Below are positions 12,664-25,600 of a stretch of DNA of 64,000 nucleotides, piece by piece. Within the stretch, counting starts at the first letter, position 1. Every line of letters begins with the position of its first letter. The notes under the pieces were generated by a model. The model worked only from the letters and a program-made list of their open reading frames with translations, made no database searches and was not told the DNA's origin. A program made the translations under genes and the position numbers. Origin of the DNA: Gastrolobium villosum (Eukaryota; Streptophyta; Magnoliopsida; Fabales; Fabaceae); NCBI GenBank assembly GCA_032173675.1, contig JAVKPL010007177.1, positions 124,001 to 188,000 on the forward strand. Reading direction: 5' to 3'.

Positions 12664-12833
12664 AAAGTACAATATAAGAGTTCTAATAATAGTTAATTAT
12701 TCTTAATCGACAGCTGTGAAAAAAAATGATAAAAAGGAAATTATAAGAGACAAAGAAAAGAAATAAATGATGAATTTAACCGCAATTCAGGTCTATATAC
12801 AAGATTTTATTTTTTTCTTTCTTTCTTTGTTTG

Positions 12834-12840
12834 TATAAAA
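12834..12840 (+). promoter_or_regulatory. Candidate TATA box of the DUF1218 gene
   Basis: TATAAAA lies about 340 bp before the ATG at 13181. The long interval would be 5' UTR and may contain an intron, because TTTTTGCAG (acceptor-like) sits six bases before the ATG. No matching donor was fixed. Confidence 0.3.
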
Positions 12841-13180
12841 TCTCTGGCATTTAACCCGTTGCCGAATCAGCGGTCATCAAGAAAGGTTAAGAGTTAAGAC
12901 GCCCGATTTTCTCGCTCATCGAATCGTTCATTTATGCGTGTGCCTCACCAACGAAAGTAGCGAGACCAAGAGAGAACAAAAAAAAAAAAAAAAAAAAAAT
13001 CAGAAAAGAGAAAAAAAGGAGGAAGAGGAACAACCCCCTCTCCTCTCCCTCCCTCCGTCTCGTTCGTTCTACACAAATCAGGCACGTGATTTTGAATTCC
13101 GTTGTTCGTTTCTTTCACGAAACGGTTATTCATCTATTCGTTTATATAAAATCCCTTGATTTCGGTTTTTGCAGGGAACT

Positions 13181-15204
13181 ATGGCTGCCACGGCGAAACA
13201 AATGTCTTTGATTGTGTCACTGTTTGGTGTGATCTCTTTCATTTTGGGCGTTGTTGCTGAAAACAAGAAGGTATTATGATCTAAACATGTGGAATCCTGA
13301 GTTATAATTTATTGGATCTGTTTTTAACTATAAATCCCTTTAGAAATTAGTCCAATTTGAAGGATGAGATGTGTATTTGAAAATTATTATATGTATACGC
13401 TTGTTAATTATTATATATTTGGACACAACATTACCTAGATTCATTGACCATGGTGCATTTCATGTACCAGTTTATCTAATGAATTGATTATATAAAAACT
13501 ATCAATTTTTCATGTTGATTCTATTGCTTCTTCAGCTTTTCTTACCTGTTTTCTCTGAATTGACGGCTGATATTGATTTAACTACTAGGGTTTTATATCT
13601 ATTATTTCGTAGGAAAAGTGATTGTATAACGTTATAGAGAATCGTTTTGCGTGGCATATTTTTTTTTTTGTTTTAAAATGTGTGGGCCCCACAAGATGTT
13701 GTGTGTGTAGGAAAATTTGTTGTATTATGTTAAAGGAGGAAATGAAAACCCTAACTAATATATGTACAGAGACATAAAAATGTTTTTTTTTTTTTTGGTT
13801 ATTGCAGCCTGCTGCTGGAACACCAATACCTGGTAAGGATGGTGTGACCTGCAAGTACCCAGCTGATCCAACTGTTGCATTGGGGTATCTTTCTGTAGCA
13901 TTTCTTATTGCATCAACCGTGACTGGGTATCTGTCTCTGTTTTACCCTTACAAAGGAAAGGCTGTTCCGCAAGGGGTTTTGTTCAAACACACTACTTTCA
14001 CGGTGTTCTTCAACATTGCATTGTAAGTACTCTTTTCCCTACCCCTTTGTTTTGCAATGCTTATGATTAACATTTTAGGTATTGAATTATCATATGCAAT
14101 TTGTTCTTGTTCATGGAAATGGAAGATTCAAAGGTATATCCTGATTATCTTAGGAGTTGATTCTAGTGCATTGTTTGAGATTAAGGCCCTGTTTGAATAC
14201 TGTTTTTAGAAACAGTTTTTTGGTTTTCAAAACAAAAAAAAACCATTTGATAAGGCCTGCTTTGTAATTATTATTTTTAAAAAATGTAATTGTTTTTTTG
14301 TTTTTAGAATCAAATTTAGAGAATATGTTTGAGTTATTTTTGTTTTGTGTTTTTGACTTTTAACCCTTAAAAAAAAAAAAACACACTTGTTTTCGTAGCT
14401 ATTTTACAAAGCAGTTTTATTAAGAACAAAAAAAATCAGAATCAAAACACAATCAAATAGACCCTAAAATTCTGAATCCCATTCTCTTTAGCTTTTCCTA
14501 TTTATGTGAGCAATGCTTGGTGATAATTTGAAATGCTTCTTCCATGTGTCATCTAAAATACTTATTTAGCTTTGGAAAAAATGGGCCTACATTTGGTCAA
14601 TGAAATATGCAAAACACTTATGTGGTGCTGGAAGTAGAATGCATCTACTTTGTGGACACTACAGAATGGTAATAAATGAACCACTGGTTGTAGATATCTA
14701 TGGAATTTTTTTTTGCAAAAGTTTTGTACTGTGGACCAAAGACACTACCTTGTACTCCATAAGTGTGCATAGGAAAGGCTGCCTTCGATTGGAGCCAACC
14801 AATTTATCGTTTTGATTAAATTTACTGCCAGATTGGTTTTTTTTATCTCTATATTCTTATTTCTGACGAATGAATTTTTCTTCTGTAAAATGGTGTCTAG
14901 GTTTACTACTGGATTAGCTGTTGCTATGCTGTTATGGCCAACAATCACTGAACAGCTTCACTTGACACGTAATGTTCATAGTGATGTCAACTATGAATGC
15001 CCTACAGCTAAAACTGGTCTCCTTGGAGGTGGTGCCTTTTTATCCCTTGATTCATCTCTTCTTTGGTTGATTGCCCTTATGTTAGCTGATAATGCACGGG
15101 AGGATTTTTTTGATGAACAAGATGGTGATGATAATACGGGTGAATTTGGTAAAGCTTCCTCTGATGTTTATGATGCTGATGTAGGAGTAAAGGGAAGTTC
15201 CTGA
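13181..15204 (+). CDS. DUF1218 (Modifying-Wall-Lignin type) four-helix membrane protein
   Basis: Three exons: 13181-13270, 13808-14022 and 14901-15204, all GT-AG, giving a 202-residue protein without internal stops. Visible features: a hydrophobic first segment (about residues 8-26), a loop containing Cys45 in DGVTCKYP, a second segment (about 54-74, after PADPTVALGYLSV), a third (about 92-114), Cys135 in NYECP, a fourth (about 146-166), and an acidic Asp/Glu-rich C-terminal tail. This is the layout of plant DUF1218 proteins; Arabidopsis MWL members of the family influence secondary-wall lignin, but a wall role here is inference. The family normally has paired cysteines in the extracytoplasmic loops, which fits C45 and C135. 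Introns 1 and 2 each carry a dispersed repeat (families C and D). A relic of the same exon 3 lies 5.5 kb upstream. Start choice: the first ATG after the acceptor-like TTTTTGCAG, leading directly into the hydrophobic segment. Confidence 0.88.
13605..13760 (+). repeat. Short dispersed repeat, family C, copy 3 (intron 1 of the DUF1218 gene)
   Basis: Contains TGTGTGGGCCCCACAAGATG with the preceding AAAAGTGATTGTATAACG word and the trailing GAAATGAAAACCCT word. It lies wholly between exons 1 and 2. Confidence 0.65.
14187..14466. repeat. MITE-like foldback, family D, copy 1 (intron 2 of the DUF1218 gene)
   Basis: The ends are complementary (GCCCTGTTTGAATACTG on the left, CAATCAAATAGACCCT on the right). 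The interior contains GTTTTTAGAATCAAATTTAG. Two tandem copies of the same family lie at 41550-42050. Confidence 0.6.
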
Positions 15205-15368
15205 AGTGTGCTACTAAGAGTAGAAATAATATGTTGCATCGGTACTTCTGTACTTTCATTTTAATGATGCTGAACAATTCTGTGAAACATGAATGTAAAT
15301 ATTTTAAGTGGTTGTTCTCTATGGATATTTATTGTGCTTAAGCAGTATTGCAGTAACAGGTAGCTGTT

Positions 15369-15374
15369 AATAAA
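15369..15374 (+). terminator. Candidate polyadenylation signal of the DUF1218 gene
   Basis: AATAAA about 165 bp after the stop at 15204. This is a position-only inference. Confidence 0.4.
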
Positions 15375-15764
15375 AAGGGTTCCTTATCAATGAAAACTTC
15401 TTCTTTGATTCCTTGAGTTTTAAACAATATTATTTTAAGGCTACATTATGATGGCATCGGTCTTTTCTCCTCTTCTGAATGTTTTGTAGATTAAGGCGAC
15501 TGGAGTTATCGATGACAAACACCGGAACATAAATTCTGTAGCTTAATTACGAGGAAGAAAATTATATTCTAGTGTGCTTTTTTCTTTTTGGGAAAAGTTC
15601 AAAAATTTGCTATGGTATTGCTTTGAATCACTTACAAGTTATATCTCTTATGTTTTTTTTTTTAATCATTTAATCTCCGTGGTTTTTCTATCCACATCCT
15701 TCCTTAAAACTGTTAGAAAATTTATATCTATTCTATCTTTTTTAGAAGAAAAAAATAAAATAAC

Positions 15765-16103
15765 AAAAAAAGACCAAAATTTTATGAAAACTTAAAATAC
15801 TTAATAAAAGATTAAAATAAAAAATAACAAAAAAATCAAATGTGTCAAAATAAAAAAAAATTAAATATATAAAAAAGTAAAATAAAATAAGAAAACAAAT
15901 AGAAGAAAAAATAAGATGAAATATATTAAAAATCCCAATAATGACAAAAAAGACTAAAATTAAAAAAAAATGAAAATAGTTCAAATGAAAAAGTATATAC
16001 AGAAGACAAAAAAACTAGAAGAAAAAAGTAAGATAAAAATAAAATAAAAAATAAATAGAATAAAAAGAAATCACTCATAAGTTTTCAATATATTTAGTGT
16101 TAT

Positions 16104-16147
<44 letters not shown>

Positions 16148-16700
16148 TTTTGATAACACTATTTTATTCTTTTCTCTCTAGATATGTTTGGTTTTTTTTT
16201 CTATTTTTTTCTTCACTTTTTTGGCCTATTTTATTCTTATTTTTTCCTCGATTTTTTTAGTATTATGCCATCCTATCTACTAAAGATTTTCATTAAAAAA
16301 TAAGAGAGAATAAAAAGAGATATAAAAAAGACAAAATATTTATAAATAAAAAGAATAGATAGACCTAGGACAAAAAAATAAAAAATAATAAAAAACAAAT
16401 ATATTAGGAATTCATAACTCTGATTTCTTTTTGTTCTATTTTTTGATCTTAAATTTTTCTTCTATATTTTTCTTCAATATATATTTCTCATTTAGACTAT
16501 TCTTTTTTTTTTTTTAATTTTAGTCTTTTTTATACCTGTTGTGTTTTTTATATATTTGATCTTGTTTTTTCTTCTATTTTTTTGTTCTTAATCTATTTTT
16601 ATATAAATTTATTTATTTTATTTAGACATAACACATTTGATTTTTTTTAGTCTTTTATTAAGTGTTATAAGTTTTCATAACATTTGATCTTTTATTAATT
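15765..16700. repeat. Large AT-rich foldback (arms about 300-340 bp)
   Basis: The left arm (about 15765-16105) is A-rich and the right arm (about 16395-16700) T-rich. The right arm reverse-complemented matches the left through a series of shared words such as TGAAAACTTA, CTTAATAAAAGA, TCAAATGTGT, AAATAGAAGAAAAAA and AAAAAAGACTAAAATT, in the same order. The central part holds a (TA)n run near 16111-16144. No coding capacity. The strand asymmetry makes the arms look like simple low complexity, but the shared word order supports a true inverted repeat. Confidence 0.65.
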
Positions 16701-17082
16701 TTAGTCTTTTCATAACATTTGTGTTTTTTAATATATTTGATCTAATTTTTTGTTCTATTTTTTTGTTCTTAATCTATTTTATTCACGTGGCATAGACATC
16801 CCCTATACTCTCCAAATAATGACATGGCATATCGATACATATCCAAAATAAAATCATGCGAAATACACATGAACTTATAAATCAAATCATACAATCATGT
16901 AAGATAATATTTTTCCTTTGATCTCTTGCCACGCGATGCCCCCGTACTATCAACTCATGTACCTGAAATGGTGGTCTTTTATAATATAATTAATTTCATT
17001 CACCCCTAAGATCACTTCTGGTATAAACACAATATAAAAATCCATGCATGCATCAGAATATGTATGACAACGCAGTGTGCAA

Positions 17083-17784
17083 TAGGGGTGTAAATGGGCC
17101 AGGCCGGCCTACAGGGGCCTACGGCCTGACCTATGAAAAACCTGGCCCGGCCCGACCTTTGAGCTATTTAGAACATGTGAAGGCTTGTAGGTAAGCCTGT
17201 TTAACAACTAGGCTGTAGGCTAAATATAAAAAGTCTGGCCTTTTGGCCTATAGGCTGGCCTGTTTAAGTTTTTAATAAAAAAAATATTTATCATATAATG
17301 TTATTTATATTCTAAAAAATAAAAAATGGCATGAAATATGTTGCCAATGTTAATTGGTTAATCTAATAGTCTCGTTGGAGAACATATATATAATCCCGTA
17401 ACACGTTGTCAATATATATATATATATATAATTGGAGCTTCACAAGCATTTAGTGTTTGATGTCCCCGCCCTAGATCAACACAATTTTATAATCTGTATT
17501 TTTGTTAAAAAATCTATTGTAGAATTTTTATAATTTGGACTCATGCCGGACATATTGTTTAATGAATGAGATATTTTAATTTATTTATTTATTTAATTTG
17601 CAATATGGTTGGTCTAAAAGGCCTCATAGGCCATGTAGGCTTTTATTGTTAAACAACAGAGTAGGCTTGGCCTTTAAACTAAGCCTTTGATAGGCTTGTA
17701 GGTCAAATATGCTGAACTTTTTTCTATGTAGGCCTAGGCCATGAAGGCCAAAGCCTGGTCTGCCCTAACCTAATTACACCCCTA
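17083..17784. mobile_element. Nonautonomous hAT-like element, 702 bp, with 8-bp TSD
   Basis: Terminal inverted repeats TAGGGGTGTAA and TTACACCCCTA bound the element, and GTGTGCAA is repeated exactly on both sides (17075-17082 and 17785-17792). An 8-bp TSD with a (T/C)AGGG-type terminus is the hAT signature. Sub-terminal regions are rich in GGCC and GGCCT words in both orientations (for example TAGGCCATGTAGGC). The interior is AT-rich without a transposase frame, so it depends on a partner elsewhere. Confidence 0.85.
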
Positions 17785-17792
17785 GTGTGCAA

Positions 17793-19632
17793 TAATGTAA
17801 TCCTATTGGCCAGAGAATAAAACACGTATGCATTACGCAAGGTAACTTATCTTGCAACATATCCGTGCAAGTAACTCATCATGTACTATGCATTAGGTAA
17901 CTCCTCTTATGCTTCACACACAAGGTAACTCCTCTTATCTGCACACAAATATATATACATATACATGCACCATATAACAGTTCATATTCACATACCATAT
18001 GAAAGAACTCCCCTCCCTTGGAGTTTTGTGGAACAAACATGAGATTAACTCCAAGGACCGAAAGCTTACATCACAAGCAATGTCCTCCAATAAACCTCGT
18101 GTCCGAAGAACCCGAACCACGATCACAACCTATTTCCAAAATGTGAAGACAATTAGCACATAACTAATCTATCACATTCAATTTCCAATACTACACATAC
18201 AAGGCACCTATACTTGATTTTGAGTCTAATTTATTAAAGTGTTTAAATAGCGATTTCATAATTTTTCCTTTTACGGGATTCACTCCCAAGCATGTTTAAC
18301 AAAGGGACTCACTTACAAATCGTCCTTCAACTACTCATACCATTTTTTTTCGAATTTGACATATAGCCAAAAAAACCATGATTTTCTATAGTGAGTTAAA
18401 CAATGATTTCTTTTTTTGTCTTTCATCAAGAAGCAATCCTAAGCGTATTTAACAAAGGAAGCTAAATCCAAATCACTCTCTAACTATCCATACCGTGACT
18501 TTTTTTTTTTTGATTTGCATCAGGGTATGTATCCCCACAGCCGGTAGCCATGGGTCTAATTCCCCGCTCCGGGTCAGCGCACAAAGCGAAAAATCCATTC
18601 ACAAATCTCAACAACTCATGCTGAACCATCACGCCCACCCATCGTGATTTCCATACCATGACTTATCTCAATGTGAAAAATCCACAAATCTTCAACTAAG
18701 AGAATGTGGATTCCTATCCATGGAAATCGCTCAAAACAACGTTGAGATTAACTATACAATATGAATATATTACAAATAACCATCACAATCCATAAAATCC
18801 TCACATTTTCATGCATTATTCATCACAAAACCTAGAATTCTTAAAATTTCATAGAAACAAGAAAAAAGAGATAATTCCTTACTACAATGTACCCAAGAAT
18901 GAAGGGGAAAACTTACTTCAAGCTCTGAGGTCTCAAGCTCCTTCAAAACCCATATTTTTCATGAAACCATTAATATTAGGGGGAAGAAGAATTCTCTTTA
19001 TAGTGAACCGCACACAATAATATGGGTACCAATATATTCCTCTTGAGATTTCTCACAAGTTTGATTTTGAAACGAAGTGATTTGGAGGTCTCTCTATAAA
19101 TTTTGTAAGATTTTACTCCATTTTTTTTTCTCTCCCTCAATGTCAGGTTAGTTGGAAGATGAAGAAGAAATCATAAAATTTTGAAACTTTTTTTTTTGGT
19201 AATCAAATTTTGAAACCTTTTTTTTTGGTAATCAAATTTTGAAACTTTTTGCTTACACAGATTAAGTTAAATTCAACCGAATAAAAACTTATCTATTTAA
19301 TTACCTCTATTCATTACCCAACTTCACTCGATGAATTAAAATATTTTTTTAATAGTGTTTTTAATTTTTAATTTTTCCTTTTTTCCTTTTGGCTAATTTT
19401 GTCTACCGATATTTCTTAGCCCTGAAGTGTTTTTTTAACTCATTTTTCATTAAAGTTCACTTTAATTAGTTTACTTAATCGAAAGGTAGTTAACAAGTTT
19501 TATTCTTTAGGGTAGTTAACGAGTTAGTTAGCATCAAATTTCTTTCACTCTCTGTTTTCTTTTTTCTCTCAATATTTTTTCTTTGTTACTCTCATTTCTG
19601 AATTCTGGTCACTGAAACTCTGCAAGTGAAGG
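17793..19632. other. Spacer between the hAT-like element and PRMT5-1
   Basis: No gene supported. A short open stretch near 18.8-19.0 kb has no recognisable product. 'TTTTGGTAATCAAATTTTGA' is tandemly repeated near 19190-19250. Pyrimidine-rich sequence at 19545-19590 just before the PRMT5-1 start may be 5' UTR. No TATA box is obvious. Confidence 0.4.
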
Positions 19633-19641
19633 TTGGCAAAA

Positions 19642-22600
19642 ATGCCTCTCGGAGATAGAGAAGGGGATACTAGCAAGTCATGTTTATGTGGTGTAGAGAC
19701 GGACTTCACCAACGACTTGCAAGACGTCATCGATTTCAACATCATTGATGGAGGCTTTGATTTCATTGTTACTCCTCTGGTTCGTCATTCCAATCTCTTT
19801 TTCTTCATATTCAATCAGCAATGTTCGTTCCGTCAAATGCAAGAAGTTCAAGATTTAGTTAAGAGAATATGCAGTTTCCATTTCTATGCATATTTTCTTG
19901 ATCTGGAAGTCCATAAAGGATGAGCGTTGCTGTTAGTGTTGTTAGTTTTAATTCTTTATGGTATTTCAGACTGCATTGCTCAAGTAACTTGTTAGGGTTA
20001 TCTTTGAAGAATGCTGTTAATGCTTTCATTTTATTAATTCGATAGGATTTGATTCTGATGATATCAATACCTCGCATTGAGAATTTGAAATTTTATAATT
20101 TAAGAGTTTAGGAATCTGTGCTCGATGTGTTTTCTTCAGTCTTAGAGCTGCTAATTACCTTTTCTTGTGAGGCTGTTTCAATATATGGTTTCACTCTAAG
20201 AGATGTTAGGACCACACACATGCATTAGTGAGACGTTTCATTACCTATATAAATAATTCGAAAATAACTTGCTGAGGAATGATCCTTTTGGATATGTTGT
20301 TTCCTAATTCTTGTTTAACGTAAATGATTTTATGGTGCGATTCAGATGCATCCTGTTTTTCGGCCAAGCTTATTCCTAAGGCATCCTGAACTTAAAGAGC
20401 ATCCTGGATATAAATCAGTGCGGACTATGCGATTTGGTGGGTGCGACTTTACTGTGGACCCAACAGTTTGGAAAAATGATGTAGTGGGTATGATTTACCT
20501 ATTATTCTAGTGATTAGTTTTTCCTTCTCAATTATTTTTTGTGAATTTGGAAATTTTCTTTGTTAAAAATTTGCTAGTTCTGTCCCTTATTATTCTACTT
20601 TTCCTTTTGCGCGTGCATGTGTGTTGGTGGCTGAGGCTGACAGTGTGCAATTCGTTCATATGATTTGTCAAGCTTGGCTGCTGTGTCAAGCTTCTTATAT
20701 GATTTGTTACATTTATTCAGGAAAAATTAGCTCATGGATAGACTTGGATTCAGAAGATGAAACCCTTAGTATGGATTCTGAAACTGCTCTCAAAAATGAA
20801 ATAGAATGGGCCTCTTATCTTTCTTTACAGGTGTGCTTTCATTTAACTAAATTGTGATAAATTTCACACCTGTATTTTCTGTCCTCTTTGGTTTTAATTA
20901 ATGGGGAAGGATATTCTGACAACCAAGTGACTACCAATCTAACGGTTATATTTATTTCCATCTTTGTATGGTCATGATTCCCCAATTTAAAGTGAAAGCA
21001 TCAAATATGGGAAATCATAACCATACAAAGGTGAAAATAAATATAAAGTATTAAATTTGGAAAATCATGACCATACAAAGATGGAAATAAATATAATTGT
21101 TGGATCAATATAATCGATCTAACGGTAAGATTGATTGGTAGTCATTCAGTAGTAACACAACTTGGTTGTCACAATATCCTTCCCCTTAATTACTTAGTGG
21201 AATCAATAATTTTACACATGTTTATTGGTTCAGTTTGAAAACACTACTTATTTTGCTTGAATTATGAAAGCTTTATCTTAGATTTCCTTGGCAGAAAGCA
21301 TTCGATTTCTGGAGTTGTTTGATTAGGACTTTGATGTTGGGAAATTTATTTTGGGTATAAGCTACCAAACTATCTGTTGAAATTCAGTGGAGAAAAATGC
21401 AGAATTATTTCTGGTTTACTTAAACAGAAAAGGAATAAAGAGAGAAAGATCACACGTAGGATTTTTACTTGTTCAGAAACTTGTGTTACCAAGTTTCCTA
21501 CATCAAGGATCAATTTAGGGAGACCACTCCCTGGCACTTGCACTAATTAAATCAAGAACAAAAGATACAATATTCATAAACAGACTTAATGACCAAAGCC
21601 CCAATGAAAAACCCTAAGCCCCAAAATACAGAATCAAAAAGAAACTGAATACTATAAGCTACTACAAACACAGCACAAAGACATATAGTAGCACACGATC
21701 ACACACAAGAACCCTGAGTTACCAGAACAGTTCCTCACAAGAAGATCTTCTTCTTGTGTGACCAGAATCTCCTTCGCTCTCAATCACTGTAGCTTCACTC
21801 TTCAAGGGAACCACCAATCAGCCAATTGGTACCTGCAAGAACAACAAGGAACGCAAACAGAAGAGAAACAACCAAGCAAGCTTGATTGAGAGGTCAGAAA
21901 TCAGGTTTCAAGAGAAACCCTAGCAGAGCACGATTTTGGGAACTTTCAGTTATGAATATCGATCAGAAAGAGGGCAAAATGAAATTGTATTTTAAATGGA
22001 AAGACTACTGCATATTGTATAATAAGCCAAACAAATGAAACGCAGCGTTTTATGCAATAAAACTAAAATACCCTTAAACTAATAACCATGGCAGTGTGAT
22101 TTTAAAAAAAAGGCTACATATGGAAATACACACATATGCATATAACAAACTCCACCTTATTTTCATAAGGTAGCATGCAAGTACCAGTGAATGGAGATAG
22201 CCTCCTTGATCATATATTCTCAACAAGACTGACCCAGAACCTTCAACAAGTTTAAGGCATCCTTAAACTTGTTTGCAGGAACGGACTTGGTGAAAATGTC
22301 AGCAGGGTTCCATGAAGTAGAGACTTTCTCCACCTCAACCTGCTCATTAGAGATAATATCTCTAATAAAGTGCAACCTAACATCTATGTGTTTGGTCCTT
22401 TCATGAAAAGCACCATTTTTGGATAAGTGAATAGCACTTTGTGAGTCACAGAAAACCTTGGGAACATCCTTACCAAGTCCCAATTCTGATACAATACCTT
22501 TAAGCCATAAGGCTTCTTTGATTGCCTCAGTCAGTGCAATATATTCTGATTCAGTTGTTGAGAGGGCCACCACATGCTGGAGATTTGATTTCCAGCTAAC

Positions 22601-25600
22601 CACATTCCCTCCAACAGTGAAGACATAGCCAGTCACTGATATCCTTTTATCCAGATCAGCTGCATAGTCTGCATCACAGTATCCTTTTACACCAAACAGG
22701 TTAGAATCATCAGCAGTAAAATTTAAACAATTATCACAAGATCCATTTAAGTATCTAAAAATCCATTTTACTGCATTCCAATGTTCTCTATTTGGTTTAG
22801 ACATAAATCTGCTCACTACACTCACTCCATGAGCAATATCAGGCCTAGTGCCTATCATAGCATACATTAGACTTCCTATAGCATTTGAATAAGGCACTTT
22901 TTGCATGTAAACAGATTCGGTTTCATCTAATTCACCACATACAGGTTTCAAACGAAAATGGGCAGCTAAAGGAGTGTTCACAGGCTTGGACAAATGCATA
23001 GCAAATAGTTTTAAAATCTTTTTCACATAATGTGATTGAGATAGAGACAACACCCTTGCATCTCAATCTCTAAAAATATCCATGCCTAAAATTCTTCTAG
23101 CAGGGTCTAAGATTTTCATATCAAATTCCCTTTTCAACATCTCCTTTAGCTTATTAATATTATCTATGTTATGAGAAACAATGAGCATATCATCAACATA
23201 GATAAGCAAATAAACATAGCTATCATCATCAGCATTCAAATAATACACACAATGATCATAACTACACCTATTGAAACCTTGTGATATCACAAAGTCATCA
23301 AATCTCTTGTACCATTGCCTAGGTGATTGTTTCAGGCCGTACAAGGACTTCCTAAGAAGGCAGACTTTGTCTTTGGAACCTTTCTTTATGAAGCCATCAG
23401 GCTGCTCCATAAAAATTTGCTCCTCTAAATTGCCATGCAAAAAGGCAGTTTTAACATCTAGCTGTTCTAATTCTAAATTGAAAATAGCTACAGCAGATAA
23501 AAGAAGTCTAATAGAAGTGTGTTTGACTACAGGAGAGAAAATTTCATTATAATCTACTCCCTCCACTTGGGCATAGCCTTTGGCTACTACCGTAGCTTTA
23601 TACCTTGATCCTTCTACACCAGGGATGGCAGGTTTTCTTTTGAAAACCCACTTACATCCAATTACCCGTTTATTTTGAGGTTTGTCCACTAAGACCCACG
23701 TCTGGTTCTTTGTTAGTGAATCCATTTCATCCTCCATTGCTGCATGCCATTCCTTCCAAGTACTTGACTTCATTGCCTCCATGTAGGTTGTTGGTTCCTC
23801 TTGTTCCATCAGTTCACCAACCTGCAAGGCAAAAGCAATAATATCAGCATGTGCAAATCTGCTAGGAGGTCTTATTTGCCTCCTAGCTCTATCCCTGGAT
23901 AACAAATAATCAGTAGGAACTTGTCCTTGCTGGTTATTTTCAGTCTCTAGTTCCCTAGGGACATCCGAAGTGTTTTCTTGTTCATTTTCAGAAGAATCCT
24001 CATGATCCTCTCTTGGATCAAAGACATTAGCATTCTGCCTTGTAAGGGCAGATTGCTCCACCTCCAACTGGACCTTATTGGGGTGGTTATTTTGCTCCTT
24101 AACCTGCAAAATATCTTTGTAGAAAGTTAGCTCATCAAAAGTAACATCTCTACTAATTATACATTTCTTTTCACTAATCAGCCATAACTTGAAACCCTTT
24201 GTGCCTTTAGGGTAACCAATGAAAACAGCTTTTAATGCCCTTGGCCCAAGCTTATCTTGCTTAAAATGTACATAGGCCAAGCAACCAAAAGGTTTCAAGT
24301 AGTTCAGATTAGGAATTTTATTATTCCAAAGTTCCATGGGAGTTTTAAAGGCTAAAACAGATGATGGGGATCTGTTTATCACATGGCATGCTGTTGAAAC
24401 AGCCTCAGCCCAAATTTTTTTACCTAAGCCAGATTCAGATAACATGCATCTAACTTTATTTAAGATTGTTCTATTCATCCTCTCAGCTATACCATTTTGT
24501 TGAGGTGTTTCAACACATGTTCTATGTCTAGCAATGCCATGTTCCTTACAATAATCAAAAAATTGATTATTGCAAAATTCAAGACCATTATCAGTCCTAA
24601 GTACCTTAACCTTCACACCTTTCTCAGTTTCAATAGCAACCTTCCATTCCTTAAAGCAATTAAAAGCCTGATCCTTTTGCTTTAGGAAATAGGTCCACAC
24701 CCTCCTTGAATAGGAGTCTATAAGGGAGAGGAAGTAGTGGCAACCCGAAAGGGAACTAGGAATATTGGGAGAACCCCAAAGATCAGAGTGAATGTAATCA
24801 AGGGTCCCTTTTGTTTGATTCTTGGCTGCTGTGAAGCTTTGCCTATGGGACTTCCCTAGGATGCAGCTCTCACAGAAGTCAAGAGGGGGAAAATTCTTTA
24901 AAGGAAGGATCCCTTGTTTACATAACTCTTGCAATCCTTGGTTACTAATATGCCCCAATCTTTTATGCCAAAGAAGGGGCAAATCAGAACTCTTCAAGGC
25001 CACACAGGACTCTAATCCTATGGCCTCACCATTTAAAATGTATAAACCATTCACTAGCTTACCCACCATAACCACCCTGGCCCCCTTAACAACCTTAAGA
25101 GTTCCTTTCTCACTCTTAAAGTTGTAACCATTCAAGTCTAACATCCCCAAGGATATTAGATTTCTCCTTAGGGTGGGGACAAGTCTCACATCCCTTAGGA
25201 CTTTGACAGTCCCATCACCCATTTTGAAACTGACAGACCCAATACCTGTTACTTGACAGGTATCATCATTTCCCATTAAAACTTTACCTCCCTCAAATGG
25301 TTTAAAACCACTTAACCACTCTCTCTTGGGTGTCATGTGAAAAGTACACCCAGAATCCAACACCCACTCCAAATCAGTGGAGTCATCAGACAAGACCAGC
25401 AGCTCACCACTCTCATAACCAGTCAACAGATTTGCATAATCTGTCTTGTGGTTATTAGAAGGGGCAGTTTGTTGCTTTCCCTTCTCCGGGCAGTTCTTTT
25501 TCATGTGCCCTTCCTTGTGGCATAACCAACAGGTTAACTTCTGCTTTCCTTGGTCTTTGTTTTTGTTTTGATTATTATTATTTCCCTTATTCTTGTTAAA

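Noticed and set aside
12938..13159. 73-codon frame in the DUF1218 leader
   Set aside because: Lys/Glu-rich because of a poly-A tract; it lies in probable 5' UTR and resembles no protein.
18811..19020. 69-codon open frame upstream of PRMT5-1
   Set aside because: No recognisable domain, no splice context and AT-rich surroundings; chance frame or TE residue.
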